Shown one piece after another: positions 16,388-25,540 of a stretch of DNA of 64,000 bases. The notes beneath the pieces are model-generated. The model saw only the letters and a list, made by a program, of their open reading frames with translations, ran no database searches and was not told where the DNA came from. The stretch lies in NCBI GenBank assembly GCA_046297695.1, contig JBKBHF010000002.1, positions 90,433 to 154,432 on the forward strand, given 5' to 3'. Position numbers and translations under genes: made by a program. Source of the stretch: Permianibacter sp046297695. GTDB lineage: Bacteria; Pseudomonadota; Gammaproteobacteria; Enterobacterales; Permianibacteraceae. Position 1 is the first letter of the stretch. Each line of letters opens with the position of its first letter.

Positions 16388-18883
16388 TTACTGCACCAGC
16401 ATCGCCGCGTTACCAATCGCGGCAGCGCAGACGGCTTTGACTATGGTTTGGGTACGTGTTGCCGTCGCACCACCACTGCTCACCAGCTTGGTGATCAGGC
16501 TGTCCAACTCTGCCCGCACATCTGCATTGCTTGGCTGGGTGCTGAGACCGCTGGCCAAAATGCGGTCCAACAGCGGATCCAGGATCTGCGTCCGCCCACC
16601 AGCGGTAAACGCCGACGCCGGTGTCGCCGTAAAGTTGAAGCCTGGGAAATAGCTCGCCCGGCGGCTGCTGTCTTCGACCAACGCATTGCAGTATTCGATC
16701 GACAACTGTGTGATCGCCATTTGCTGAGCCGAGTTGAACGCCGTAATGGTTTCCACGCTCGGCAGCGCCTGGCGGATCTCGGCAAACAGCGCGGCGACAT
16801 CGGCATGGGTGGCCGGAATGGTCGTGATCTCGGACAAGCTGGCATTGATCTCATCAAAGGTTCGGACCCCGATCACCGGTTCCGGCTCGCCATCTGCCGG
16901 CGCAGACGGCGGCGGCGGATCGGCTTCGACGTAAGACTTGCTGCGCGCGCCGATCTGCTCGAACGCCAGGAAGAACTCGTCATTGCTCGGACCTTTCTCC
17001 AGGCCGATCACGGTGCCGAGCGGTGACAGGTTCTGCCGCTCGCCCGCCAGCGTGGTGTCGAGTTTGGCAAAACTTTGCCCGACATCGGCTTCGCGACCGT
17101 TGATACCGATACGGATACCACGGAGCGGAATACCGCTGATGTTGGCCGCACTGTTCAGGCTGACAAAGAACGGATCCTTGAACAGATAGCCGTAGCTGTC
17201 ATAACGGGCGACCTCGTACGCGATGTAGCACTGCTGGGTAGTGCCGATAAAGCAGTCCGGGTTATCCAGCAAGTGCGAGATACCAAACAACAGGTAGTAA
17301 CGCTCGCCGACTCCGACACTGAAGTTCTGGGCGATTTGTTCCTGGTTGAGCGCGCGATCATGTACCGCCACCAGTTTGACAATACCCGACCACGGCCGAT
17401 TGCCCGACACTTCGTTGCCAATCACGAAGGCAAACGTATCATCCCAGTCATTCAGGTTACCGACCTCGACATTGTCGGCATCCCCGGTGTACTCACCGTT
17501 GACATAGATCCGGCGACCGCGTACCGGGTCATAGGTGATCACCACGTGCTGCAACGCCGCTTGCAGACGCTCATCGGCATCCGCCGTCGACAACGCCGGG
17601 TTACCGTCGGCACCGGTATTGCTGTGGCGCATCAGGAAGTCGTAGTTGTACAGCGTCTGGCCCAAGGTGAAGTTGCTCGCCTCGGGACCACCGGAATAGC
17701 TGATGATGCGGGCCGGACCGTCTTGCGTGACGTTTGCCGGAATCACCCAGGCTTCGATGGAGTACTCGCCGGTCGACTTGATCCGATCGTGATATTTCTT
17801 CGAGCTCAGCGTGCTCGCCTGGGCTTTGCCGCCGGCAAACTGCAGGCCCCAACCACCTACCCACTCGACATTACCGCTCAGGGTCAGGTGCGCAGAAGGC
17901 TCCACGCCGCTGGTGTCAAAGGCCGTCGCGCCCGTACCGGTTTTGAATTCATACAGACCGACCACGTTGGCTTCGTAGCGGCCACCGCTGCTGGCGACCA
18001 AACCATCGACCAGACGCAACGACCGCGAGATCACCAGCGAAGGGTCCACTGACGTCGGCGGAATGCCGTTGACGAATGCCTCAATGGCGTCTTCCATCTC
18101 GTTGGCGTTATTTGTGCAGTTATTCCAGCAGTTGTGCGACTCCTCGCGCAGTCGGACGACCAGGCGCGACAGCTCGACATTGTCCAGATTGATTTTGCTT
18201 TGTGCCGCCAGATACGCGACATCGACATCGGCGCTGGCGAAATACGGCGACTGCGGATTGGCCGAGGTATCGCTATGGCAGCCCGAGCAATACTCGGTCA
18301 GCAACGGCCAAACCGTGGCGGCAAAACCGGCCGACGATTCCGGGAAGGTCCGGCTCTCGCCCGGTTCCCGTTCCACCGGCGCCTCCAGCTCCACTTCGTT
18401 GGCGCCACCACCACCGGAAATACCGGCCCAGCCGGCGATATAGCGAGTCAGCGTTTCCGCGCAGGCTTCCAACTGCCCCTGCTCGTTGCCGAGCCAACAG
18501 TTGTGACCGCCCGCAACTTTCTCGACGATACGCGAGGCTTCTGGCTCAGCCAGATTGGCCACCGTACGGGCGGCGTCGTACGCCAGGTTGACGTCATCGC
18601 TGCGGACAAAACGCGGTTCCTGCATCGGACCGCTGTTGCCATGGCAGGCACCGCAACGATCGGTGCCGACCAAGTTGTCCCAGACGTTGATTTTGAAGCG
18701 CTGAACGTCATCGCTGGCCGGCGGCGGGCCATTGTAGTTTCCACCCGGATTGGGCGGCGTTTCCGGATTTTCTTCGGTGCCGGCACCACCACCACTGCAC
18801 GCGGCCAAGACTGCCAGGGTGGCAGCTGCAAATACGGTTTTCAGCCAAGGCAACTGCGACCGGATCATCTGCGTATTCATCAT
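16388..18883 (-). CDS. LamG-domain lipoprotein with two cytochrome c-type haem sites
   Basis: The start is set at the double ATG at 18883 (GGAGA 7 bases upstream), giving 831 residues; a longer frame would overlap the upstream gene. Lipobox LAAC with Cys29. Two tandem modules follow, each with CxxCH (CGACH at about 77-81, CSGCH at about 199-203). Each then has a shared pattern ending in HNCW ('AEPEASRIVEKVAGGHNCW' and 'VELSRLVVRLREESHNCW'), whose His could be the second haem ligand. Residues about 290-530 are a LamG/concanavalin-like beta-sandwich ('YSIEAWVIPANVTQDG', 'HVVITYDPVRGRRIYVNGE'). The C-terminal 300 residues have no recognised fold. Probable outer-membrane or periplasmic electron-transfer lipoprotein. 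Confidence 0.8.
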   Translation of the reverse strand: MMNTQMIRSQLPWLKTVFAAATLAVLAACSGGGAGTEENPETPPNPGGNYNGPPPASDDVQRFKINVWDNLVGTDRCGACHGNSGPMQEPRFVRSDDVNLAYDAARTVANLAEPEASRIVEKVAGGHNCWLGNEQGQLEACAETLTRYIAGWAGISGGGGANEVELEAPVEREPGESRTFPESSAGFAATVWPLLTEYCSGCHSDTSANPQSPYFASADVDVAYLAAQSKINLDNVELSRLVVRLREESHNCWNNCTNNANEMEDAIEAFVNGIPPTSVDPSLVISRSLRLVDGLVASSGGRYEANVVGLYEFKTGTGATAFDTSGVEPSAHLTLSGNVEWVGGWGLQFAGGKAQASTLSSKKYHDRIKSTGEYSIEAWVIPANVTQDGPARIISYSGGPEASNFTLGQTLYNYDFLMRHSNTGADGNPALSTADADERLQAALQHVVITYDPVRGRRIYVNGEYTGDADNVEVGNLNDWDDTFAFVIGNEVSGNRPWSGIVKLVAVHDRALNQEQIAQNFSVGVGERYYLLFGISHLLDNPDCFIGTTQQCYIAYEVARYDSYGYLFKDPFFVSLNSAANISGIPLRGIRIGINGREADVGQSFAKLDTTLAGERQNLSPLGTVIGLEKGPSNDEFFLAFEQIGARSKSYVEADPPPPSAPADGEPEPVIGVRTFDEINASLSEITTIPATHADVAALFAEIRQALPSVETITAFNSAQQMAITQLSIEYCNALVEDSSRRASYFPGFNFTATPASAFTAGGRTQILDPLLDRILASGLSTQPSNADVRAELDSLITKLVSSGGATATRTQTIVKAVCAAAIGNAAMLVQ

Positions 18884-18903
18884 TCCGTCTCCGCTTCCGT
18901 CGC

Positions 18904-20154
18904 TCACTCGCCAGCACAATAGGCGGCGGTTTCAGCGAAGATCTGCTTCATCTGATAACCACTGGCTTTGAAACTGTCGGTAATGGCGGCCATTTCACTG
19001 CGATCGGCAGAATCGACCGGATTGCGCAGACACACCGCCTTGAAGACTTTCTTGACCTGGCACTGGGCAAACGCTTCGGAGTGGGCCAGTTCCTGGCCCA
19101 TGGTCTTGGCACCATTACCGCCACTCGGCCGACTCTCATCCCAGCCAAGCAGTTTGTTCGGACCGGCACGCCAGTAGTTGTCCCAGCGATCATCCGGCGT
19201 GACGTAACCCGGCTTGAAGTTGTTTTCGTTGATGAGATATTTCTTCTTGACGCGAGTGCCGGTGAACGGATCGGTCATGCCGACATCGTTGTACACCAGC
19301 TGGCCGTTGTTGCCTTCCGGATCGGCGGCGCTGTCGTATTCAAAATCGTAGTAAGCAAAGGCTTGGGCCAGCGGGTCCATGCCGTTGTGGCAGCCGATGC
19401 AGGTGTTGTTGAACAAACGGCTGTCGCCACCGGGACTGCGGGTGACATCCTGGCGAATACGATCCGGCACACGGGTAATGTCCTTGACCTGCTCCAGATC
19501 GTTGCAGAGATGATTCATCAAGGTGAACCGGAACATTGCCCGGTTGGTACCGGCAATGAAAAACGACTTGGCCGCCGCGCGGGTGGTCATCAGACCGGCC
19601 GTTGCCTCTGCACGCAAGCCAGTCACCGCAGATTGTTGCCGGCGAACCAACACGTCTTTCAGATTGAGATGATTTTGTTCGAGATATTCGTAATGGGCGT
19701 TGTTGCTGGTCGAATAGCCGGGTGCACTCGTGCCATTGGCAACATAAATGATGTCGTCATACAGTGCCGTCCGAAAATCCACACCGTCACGGACCATGCC
19801 GATGACCGTCGCGGTGTAATCGTTCAGCGGCGCGAACACGTTGGCGTCGCGATTGGTCCACGGTGTGACGAAATTTTTCAGCGTGACGTTGTAGAAGGCC
19901 GGATGCTCCATCGCCTCCATTGCAGCTGCTACACGCCCCGCCCGACCACCGGCATCGGCATCGATCAGCGCCTGCAGCTGGTCGATGGTGGCTTCATCGG
20001 CCGGCACCCCGGCAATCCGGTCAAAAATCCTCTTGGCCTGTTCCCGGCTACCGGCTTCCGCCAGCGGTGACAACACGACCAGCGCAGCCAGCGCGATGGC
20101 ATGCCAGAGCAATCCGAACCTCGATTGCCGGCAGGGCGCGACGACAGTCTTCAT
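18904..20154 (-). CDS. Exported mono-haem c-type cytochrome-like protein
   Basis: ATG 20154 is preferred over 20163 because AGGA then lies about 8 bases upstream. The product has 416 residues with a Sec signal ending LAEA. A single CxxCH is seen in 'NNTCIGCHNGMDPLAQAFAYYDFEYD', similar to the haem region of DUF1588-type proteins found with DUF1501 genes. A Cys pair occurs near the C-terminus ('CQVKKVFKAVC'). It is the first gene of the three-gene minus-strand operon, 20 bases before the LamG-cytochrome gene. The haem count is inferred from the motif; partner and reaction are unknown. Confidence 0.75.
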   Translation of the reverse strand: MKTVVAPCRQSRFGLLWHAIALAALVVLSPLAEAGSREQAKRIFDRIAGVPADEATIDQLQALIDADAGGRAGRVAAAMEAMEHPAFYNVTLKNFVTPWTNRDANVFAPLNDYTATVIGMVRDGVDFRTALYDDIIYVANGTSAPGYSTSNNAHYEYLEQNHLNLKDVLVRRQQSAVTGLRAEATAGLMTTRAAAKSFFIAGTNRAMFRFTLMNHLCNDLEQVKDITRVPDRIRQDVTRSPGGDSRLFNNTCIGCHNGMDPLAQAFAYYDFEYDSAADPEGNNGQLVYNDVGMTDPFTGTRVKKKYLINENNFKPGYVTPDDRWDNYWRAGPNKLLGWDESRPSGGNGAKTMGQELAHSEAFAQCQVKKVFKAVCLRNPVDSADRSEMAAITDSFKASGYQMKQIFAETAAYCAGE

Positions 20155-20381
20155 GGCGAGCATCCTGTTATAAGCTAGGGCTCAGTACCGGACACGAAAG
20201 ATGTCAAATGGCAGCCACAAGTGGCCGCCTCACGGTTTGAGCCGAGTCAAATTCTAAGCCCATATCAGCCCGGCTTTCGTGACTGCCTGCGCAGAAACAC
20301 CTACCGTTGGTCGGGATAATTGTGAACCATGCGGCGTTGCCGGTTAGATCAATGCCTGCGGTAGCTCAGGGAACTTTCTCC
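20155..20381. other. Divergent promoter region of the cytochrome/barrel module
   Basis: This 227-base gap separates two operons transcribed outward, so promoters for both must lie here. A TTGACA-like -35 on the minus strand is readable at 20202-20207, but no convincing -10 sits at the right distance. I see no clear palindromic operator. Confidence 0.4.
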
Positions 20382-23123
20382 ATGATCGCTCGAAACTGGT
20401 CAGCCCAGCTCTTTACGCTCTTTCTGTCTACCGCCGTGCTCGTTGGCTGCGGTGGTGGAGATGACAAGCAGCAGCCGGATCCGGTCGTACTGGATTTCAA
20501 GGTGGCTTACATCAAGCGCAGCTTGCCACTCGATGACAATGAGCAACTGATCCCCGGCGATATCCGCGAGCCGTTCGCGTTTCGCCCGGGCGCCCGGCTC
20601 ATCGTTCGCGACCGTGCCAGCCCGTCCGCGCTGGAAACCGACATCACGACACCGGTGATCCCACCTGCCGAAGAGGGCGAAGAGCCCGCGCTATACGATG
20701 TCCGTGATTTGTCGGTCTCCTATGACGGCACCAAACTGCTGTTTTCCTTGCGCTTTCCCGAGATTGAAAACGCCGATGAAGACGAGCAGCCGACCTGGAA
20801 CATCTGGGAATACGATTCGGTAACCGGCACCCTGCGCCGGGTCATTGCCTCCGACATCAGCGCCGAAGCCGGCCAGGACATCAGCCCACGCTACCTGCCG
20901 GACGGTCGCATCGTGTTTGCCTCGACCCGGCAGCGTCAGGCCCGCGCCATCCTGCTGGACGAAGGCAAACCGCAGTTTGCCCATCTCGAAGAAAGCGAAC
21001 AGGTGGAGGCCGTCAGCCTGCATGTGATGAATGCCGACGGCTCCGATCTTCACCAAATCAGCTTCAACCAAAGCCACGATCTGGACCCGTCGGTATTGCC
21101 CGATGGCCGGATCGTGTTCAGCCGCTGGGACAACAGCGCCCAGGACCGCGGCATGCACCTGTACACCATTCGACCGGATGGCGCCGACCTGAACCTGCTG
21201 TACGGCCGGCACAGCCATGCCACCGGAACGGAAAATGCGATCGTGCAGTTCGTCAAACCGCAGCCGCTACCGGATGGCCGGGTGCTGACGATTCTGCGGC
21301 CGTTTGAAAGCGTGTTTGAAGGCGGCGATCTGGTTGCCATCAACACCCGCGATTACATCGATAACACCCAGCCCACTTATGCCGCTGCCGGCCTGCTCGG
21401 TCCGGCGCAGCAATCGGTGGCGCCGGCCGGTGTGCGCACCGACGATGCCCCGTCTCCGGCCGGTCGTTACCGCAACGCGTTCCCGCTGTTCGACGGCAGC
21501 GGCCGTTACCTGGTCAGCTGGAGCCAATGCCGGGTACTGGAAGCGCCGGATACCCTGGATGAGCGCATCGTGCCTTGTACCCCGGAGCGTCTGGCCGATC
21601 CGGCCGTGGTCGAAGCCGACCCGTTGTTCAGCCTGTATGTCTACGACCCGGGCAGCCGCACCCAGATCCCGATGTTCACGCCGGAAGAAGGTAGCTATTA
21701 CACCGATCCGGTGGCGCTGGTGCCGAGTCCGGCGCCGGCGGTCATTGTCGATGGCGTAGCCGGCGTCGATCTGGACAGCAACCTGGTAGCCGCCGGTGTT
21801 GGCGTGCTCGACATCCGCAGCGTGTACGACATCGATGGCGTCGATACCGCGCCGGGCGGCATCGCCGCGGTGCGCGATCCGGCCCAAACGACAGCGGCGG
21901 AACGGCCAGCCCGTTATATCCGGCTCGAAAAAGCGGTATCGCAGCCGGATGACGACATCATCGACATCGACAACAGCGCATTCGGCTTCACCACCTTCTT
22001 CGGCATGCGGGAAATCCTCGGCTATGTCCCGGTCGAGCCGGATGGCTCGGCGATGTTCAAGGTGCCGGCCAATGTCGCGTTCAGCTTCACCATCCTCGAC
22101 GGCAATGGTCGTCGGATCAGCCCGCGCCACAACAACTGGCTGCAGCTCAAACCGGGCGAAGTGCGCCAGTGCAACGGCTGCCATACGGCGGACAGCGAAC
22201 TGCCGCACGGCCGGCGCGACGCCGAAGCGCCATCGGCCAACCCGGGCGCACCGGCGACCGGCACGCCGTTCCCGAACACGGAGCCGAGTCTGAGCCTGGT
22301 CGATATCGGCGACACCATGGCCCAGGTCTGGGCGCGCAGCCAGGACCCGATGACCAGCAGTGCCCGCGGCCCGCGCACACCGACAGTCGATCTCGTGTTC
22401 ACTGACGACTGGACCGATCCGGCCGTGCGTCCGGTCGACGCGCCGTTCAACACCGACACCGCCACTGATCTGCTGACCGAGCGACCAGTCAGTGACGCCT
22501 GCCTGGCCAGCTGGAGCAATCTGTGTCGCATCACCATTCACTATCAGGCCCATATTCAGCCGTTGTGGGAGTTGCCTCGGCCGGGCCCGGATGGCGTGCT
22601 CATCACGGATGACCCGATGAGCAGCGACGACCAGACCTGCACCAACTGCCACAACGTGACCGATACCAATAACGTTGCGCGGGTACCGGCCGCCCAGCTC
22701 GATCTGCGTGCGGAAACATCACCTGACAACGCCGATTTCACCGTCAGCTACGTTGAGTTGTTCCGACAAGACGCGGCGCAATCGCTTAATGGCAATGGCA
22801 TGCTGGTGGACAACACCACGGAAACACGCACACCCGCGGTCGAACAACCAGTCGGTTCCGGCATTTTCATTTGCCCGGACGGAACCGGCATCCTGGATCC
22901 AGGCCCACCGCCGGAGTGTGTTCTGGTTACACCGGTCAACGCACCCAGCCCGGTCATGCGTGCCGGCGATGCCCGCAACAGCCGCTTCTTTGAGGCGTTC
23001 GCCGCCGGTGGCGTGCACGCCGGCTGGCTCAATGATGCCGAGCTGAAGCTGCTCGCCGAGTGGCTCGACATTGGTGCCCAGTATTTCAACGACCCGTTTG
23101 CGGAAGGCGTGCCGGTGAACTGA
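20382..23123 (+). CDS. HzsA-related lipoprotein with beta-propeller and two CxxCH sites
   Basis: The start chosen is ATG 20382 (AGGG upstream), giving a 913-residue protein with lipobox LVGC (Cys23). The N-terminal half has TolB-like propeller blades: 'YDVRDLSVSYDGTKLLFSLRF', 'PRYLPDGRIVFASTRQ', 'DPSVLPDGRIVFSRWDN'. This is the pattern of the hydrazine-synthase-alpha middle domain found in many non-anammox 'HzsA-related' proteins. Two haem-binding motifs follow: CNGCH at residues 597-601 and CTNCH at 753-757. The domain name does not imply hydrazine chemistry: no other hydrazine synthase subunit is present. It is the first gene of a six-gene plus-strand operon and probably a lipid-anchored periplasmic or surface redox protein. 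Confidence 0.8.
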   Translation: MIARNWSAQLFTLFLSTAVLVGCGGGDDKQQPDPVVLDFKVAYIKRSLPLDDNEQLIPGDIREPFAFRPGARLIVRDRASPSALETDITTPVIPPAEEGEEPALYDVRDLSVSYDGTKLLFSLRFPEIENADEDEQPTWNIWEYDSVTGTLRRVIASDISAEAGQDISPRYLPDGRIVFASTRQRQARAILLDEGKPQFAHLEESEQVEAVSLHVMNADGSDLHQISFNQSHDLDPSVLPDGRIVFSRWDNSAQDRGMHLYTIRPDGADLNLLYGRHSHATGTENAIVQFVKPQPLPDGRVLTILRPFESVFEGGDLVAINTRDYIDNTQPTYAAAGLLGPAQQSVAPAGVRTDDAPSPAGRYRNAFPLFDGSGRYLVSWSQCRVLEAPDTLDERIVPCTPERLADPAVVEADPLFSLYVYDPGSRTQIPMFTPEEGSYYTDPVALVPSPAPAVIVDGVAGVDLDSNLVAAGVGVLDIRSVYDIDGVDTAPGGIAAVRDPAQTTAAERPARYIRLEKAVSQPDDDIIDIDNSAFGFTTFFGMREILGYVPVEPDGSAMFKVPANVAFSFTILDGNGRRISPRHNNWLQLKPGEVRQCNGCHTADSELPHGRRDAEAPSANPGAPATGTPFPNTEPSLSLVDIGDTMAQVWARSQDPMTSSARGPRTPTVDLVFTDDWTDPAVRPVDAPFNTDTATDLLTERPVSDACLASWSNLCRITIHYQAHIQPLWELPRPGPDGVLITDDPMSSDDQTCTNCHNVTDTNNVARVPAAQLDLRAETSPDNADFTVSYVELFRQDAAQSLNGNGMLVDNTTETRTPAVEQPVGSGIFICPDGTGILDPGPPPECVLVTPVNAPSPVMRAGDARNSRFFEAFAAGGVHAGWLNDAELKLLAEWLDIGAQYFNDPFAEGVPVN

Positions 23124-23181
23124 CAGCGCACCGGCACTGACGTAGAATCCCGCTCACTTTCAGCCAAGGAATGCCTGTCGC

Positions 23182-24099
23182 ATGACGCTCCGGTTGTGGC
23201 CCCTTTTGTTGCCGTTGCTGCTGCCCGGCTGGACCCATGCCAGCGAACCGGCGGAACCCGCCTCACAACCGGCCTCGGTTGCGGTCGCGGCGGAACCGCC
23301 TGCGGCCGCCGTCGCCGTCCCTGCGACCGACACCGCCGGCAACAGCGAAACCGCTGCTGACACCGATCTGGCCGCCGGCAGTGCGGCAGCCAGTAGCGAA
23401 GCAAGCGTCACCGACAGCGAAGATGCCGAGCACCTGCTGGTGCGCGTCGCCGATCCGTTCATCGATTTGCACACCGGCCCCGGCCGTGGCTACCCCAAAT
23501 TTCAAGTCGTCGAGCGCGGCGGCCTGATCACCCTGCTGGAACGCCGGACCGAATGGTTTCTGGTCCGCGGCCCGCGTGGTCACGAAGGCTGGGTCCATCG
23601 CGAGCAGCTGCAACGCACGTTGACCGTCGATGGCGAGCTAGTGGATGTCAGCGAAGCCAGCCAGGCCGACTTTGCCAAACGGGAATGGGAAACCGGCGTC
23701 ATGGCCGGCCTGTTCGAAAATGCCGATGTCATCAGCATCTATGGTGCCTGGGGTTTTACCGAAAACCTGTCGCTGGAACTGACGCTGGGTCATGTCATGG
23801 GTGACTTCTCCAATGCCAAATACGGCACCCTGCATCTGACCCATCAACCGTTTCCTGAGTGGTGGATTTCGCCTTACTTTCAGTTGGGGACCGGTTATAT
23901 TCGCACCGATCCGGCCGCCACCATCATCCAGACCGAAGATCGCGGCGAGCAGCTGACGCATGTCGGCGTTGGCGCCCGCACCTACCTGACCCGTCGTTTC
24001 GTACTGCGCGTGGAATACAACAACTACGTGGTACTGACCGACCGTAACGACAACGAGAAAGTGGAAGAATGGAAAGCCGGATTCAGTCTGTTTTTCTGA
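23182..24099 (+). CDS. SH3b-domain outer-membrane beta-barrel protein
   Basis: The 305-residue protein has a signal peptide ending THA, an Ala/Glu-rich linker (about 20-85), and a bacterial SH3 domain ('LLVRVADPFIDLHTGPGRGYPKFQVV...GHEGWVHREQL', about 88-150). A barrel-like C-terminal region follows ('VISIYGAWGFTENLSLELTLGHVMG') and ends in Phe-Phe. The SH3b domain suggests binding to peptidoglycan or a periplasmic partner while the barrel sits in the outer membrane. It lies 58 bases after the HzsA-related gene and overlaps the next barrel gene by 31 bases, so the two barrel proteins are likely made together. Confidence 0.72.
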   Translation: MTLRLWPLLLPLLLPGWTHASEPAEPASQPASVAVAAEPPAAAVAVPATDTAGNSETAADTDLAAGSAAASSEASVTDSEDAEHLLVRVADPFIDLHTGPGRGYPKFQVVERGGLITLLERRTEWFLVRGPRGHEGWVHREQLQRTLTVDGELVDVSEASQADFAKREWETGVMAGLFENADVISIYGAWGFTENLSLELTLGHVMGDFSNAKYGTLHLTHQPFPEWWISPYFQLGTGYIRTDPAATIIQTEDRGEQLTHVGVGARTYLTRRFVLRVEYNNYVVLTDRNDNEKVEEWKAGFSLFF

Positions 24100-24734
24100 G
24101 CGCCCTTGCCGCGCTCAGCTGCGTCGCCAGTCTCGGACTGGCGGCACCGGCGTTTGCCGCCGAGCCGGAAACCGGCGATGCCCCGGTCTACGATCCGGAA
24201 GTGGAGCGGCGCACGATTGACGAAGACCTCATCGACGTCAACGATTTGGAACTGGGCTTGAGCTTCGGTGTGCTCAACATCGAAGATTTTGGCAGCGGCT
24301 CGGTGGTCGGCGCCAAGCTCACCTACCACATCAGTGAAGACTATTTCTTCACCGCAACGGTCGGGCAAAGCAAGGCTGGCGAAACCAGCTATGAGCGGCT
24401 CGCCGGCGGTGCCGAACTGCTGACCGACTCGCAGCGCGAACTGCGCTACTACGGTCTGAACCTCGGTTATAACCTGTTCCCGGGCGAAGCCTTTCTGGGT
24501 GATGGTCGCGCCATCAACACCAGCCTGTATTTGCTGGCCGGCGTCGGCAGCACCTCCTTTGCCGATGATGATTATTTCACCTGGCATATCGGTGCCGGCT
24601 ACCGGTTCGTGCCACTGGACTGGCTGGCGGTCAGCATCGACTTCCAGGACCATGTCTTTGAACACGAAATCCTCGGGGAAAGCCTGCAAACCCATAACCT
24701 TGAGCTTTCCACCAGCATCACAGTATTTTTCTGA
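24069..24734 (+). CDS. Outer-membrane beta-barrel domain protein
   Basis: A 221-residue protein with a long signal peptide ending AFAA. The mature sequence starts with an acidic stretch ('PEVERRTIDEDLIDVNDLELGLSFG') then alternating strands, and ends 'NLELSTSITVFF' with a terminal Phe, as barrel proteins do. The arrangement recalls the proteobacterial/myxobacterial barrel family found in tandem with SH3 proteins. It starts inside the end of the preceding gene and shares the Phe-Phe ending with it, so the pair may form one complex. No substrate can be inferred. Confidence 0.7.
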   Translation: MESRIQSVFLSALAALSCVASLGLAAPAFAAEPETGDAPVYDPEVERRTIDEDLIDVNDLELGLSFGVLNIEDFGSGSVVGAKLTYHISEDYFFTATVGQSKAGETSYERLAGGAELLTDSQRELRYYGLNLGYNLFPGEAFLGDGRAINTSLYLLAGVGSTSFADDDYFTWHIGAGYRFVPLDWLAVSIDFQDHVFEHEILGESLQTHNLELSTSITVFF

Positions 24735-24788
24735 TCAGGCGCTATGCTCTTGCATGGCCTGCAGTCATTCATTTTGGAGCGGTTTGTC

Positions 24789-25301
24789 ATGAGTCAACGT
24801 CGTGCATTGCTTGCCACCGGCCTGTTGTTGTTGCTGTTCATCAGCGGTGTTGTGGTCAGCAGCGTGCAAGCCGAAGAGCGCAAGGGCCCGGCACCGGATT
24901 TCACGCTGAAAAATCGTGCTGGCGGCAATGTCCGCCTGGCCGATCTGCGCGGCGAAGTGGTGATGATCAATTTCTGGGCGTCCTGGTGCGGCCCGTGCCG
25001 GCAGGAAATGCCGTTGCTCGAAGACATCTACCAGCGCTACAAGGATCTCGGCTTCACCGTGCTGGGCGTCAATGTCGACAACGATCCCAAACTCGCCGAC
25101 AAGCTGCTGAAAGACGTTCCGGTGTCGTTCCCGGTGCTGCTCGATACCGAGAACAAGCTCAGCGAGATGTATCAGGTAGATGCCATGCCAAGCACGATCA
25201 TGGTCGATCGCAACGGCAACATGCGTTACCTGCATCGTGGCTACAAGCCGGGCTACGAACTGAAATACGAAGAGCAGATCAAAACCCTGGTGCGTGAATA
25301 A
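24789..25301 (+). CDS. TlpA-family periplasmic thiol-disulfide reductase
   Basis: ATG 24789 is chosen because GGAG lies 8 bases upstream; it gives 170 residues. The N-terminal hydrophobic segment acts as signal or anchor and puts the domain in the periplasm. The thioredoxin fold has the active site WASWCGPC (Cys67 and Cys70), 'FTVLGVNVDND' and the cis-Pro segment 'VDAMPSTIMVDRNG'. TlpA/ResA proteins reduce apocytochrome or other periplasmic cysteines. Lying within an operon that encodes CxxCH proteins and a Cys-tailed lipoprotein, it may keep those thiols reduced. Its stop overlaps the next start (TAATG). Confidence 0.88.
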   Translation: MSQRRALLATGLLLLLFISGVVVSSVQAEERKGPAPDFTLKNRAGGNVRLADLRGEVVMINFWASWCGPCRQEMPLLEDIYQRYKDLGFTVLGVNVDNDPKLADKLLKDVPVSFPVLLDTENKLSEMYQVDAMPSTIMVDRNGNMRYLHRGYKPGYELKYEEQIKTLVRE

Positions 25302-25540
25302 TGAGCTCACTCTCCCCCCGCAACGGCGCTCGCCTGTTGCTACTGGCTAGCACGCTGGCGCTGGCAGGCTGCAGCGTGGAGCCTTGGCTCAAGCCATACG
25401 AACGCCAGAACCTCGCCGACCCGGTCATGGCGTTCGAGCGCGACGCGGTGCAGACCGCATACATGCACCACGTTTTCCAGGCACGCGAAGGTGCTCGTGG
25501 CGCGGAAGGTGGCGGTGGTGGTGGCTGTGGCTGTAATTAA
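25301..25540 (+). CDS. DUF4266 lipoprotein with Gly-rich Cys-X-Cys tail
   Basis: A 79-residue lipoprotein (lipobox LAGC, Cys25 after 'RLLLLASTLALAG'). The mature part has the DUF4266 pattern: 'VEPWLKPYERQNLADPVM', a His-His, then 'AREGARGAEGGGGGGCGCN' at the very C-terminus. The invariant Gly-run followed by Cys-Gly-Cys-Asn looks like a metal- or thiol-active tail. DUF4266 genes are commonly found next to DUF3570 genes, as here. Translation is coupled on both sides, and the TlpA gene directly upstream is a plausible redox partner for the tail. Function unknown. Confidence 0.85.
   Translation: MSSLSPRNGARLLLLASTLALAGCSVEPWLKPYERQNLADPVMAFERDAVQTAYMHHVFQAREGARGAEGGGGGGCGCN

Noticed and set aside
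20382..23123. Reading the HzsA-related gene as evidence of anammox or hydrazine metabolism
   Set aside because: The other hydrazine synthase and hydrazine dehydrogenase genes are absent and the host looks like an ordinary gammaproteobacterium; the domain is widespread elsewhere.
25491..25514. GTG 25491 as the DUF3570 start
   Set aside because: No Shine-Dalgarno is spaced correctly for it, whereas GGAAGG sits 5 bases before GTG 25515. The choice among neighbouring GTG codons remains uncertain.
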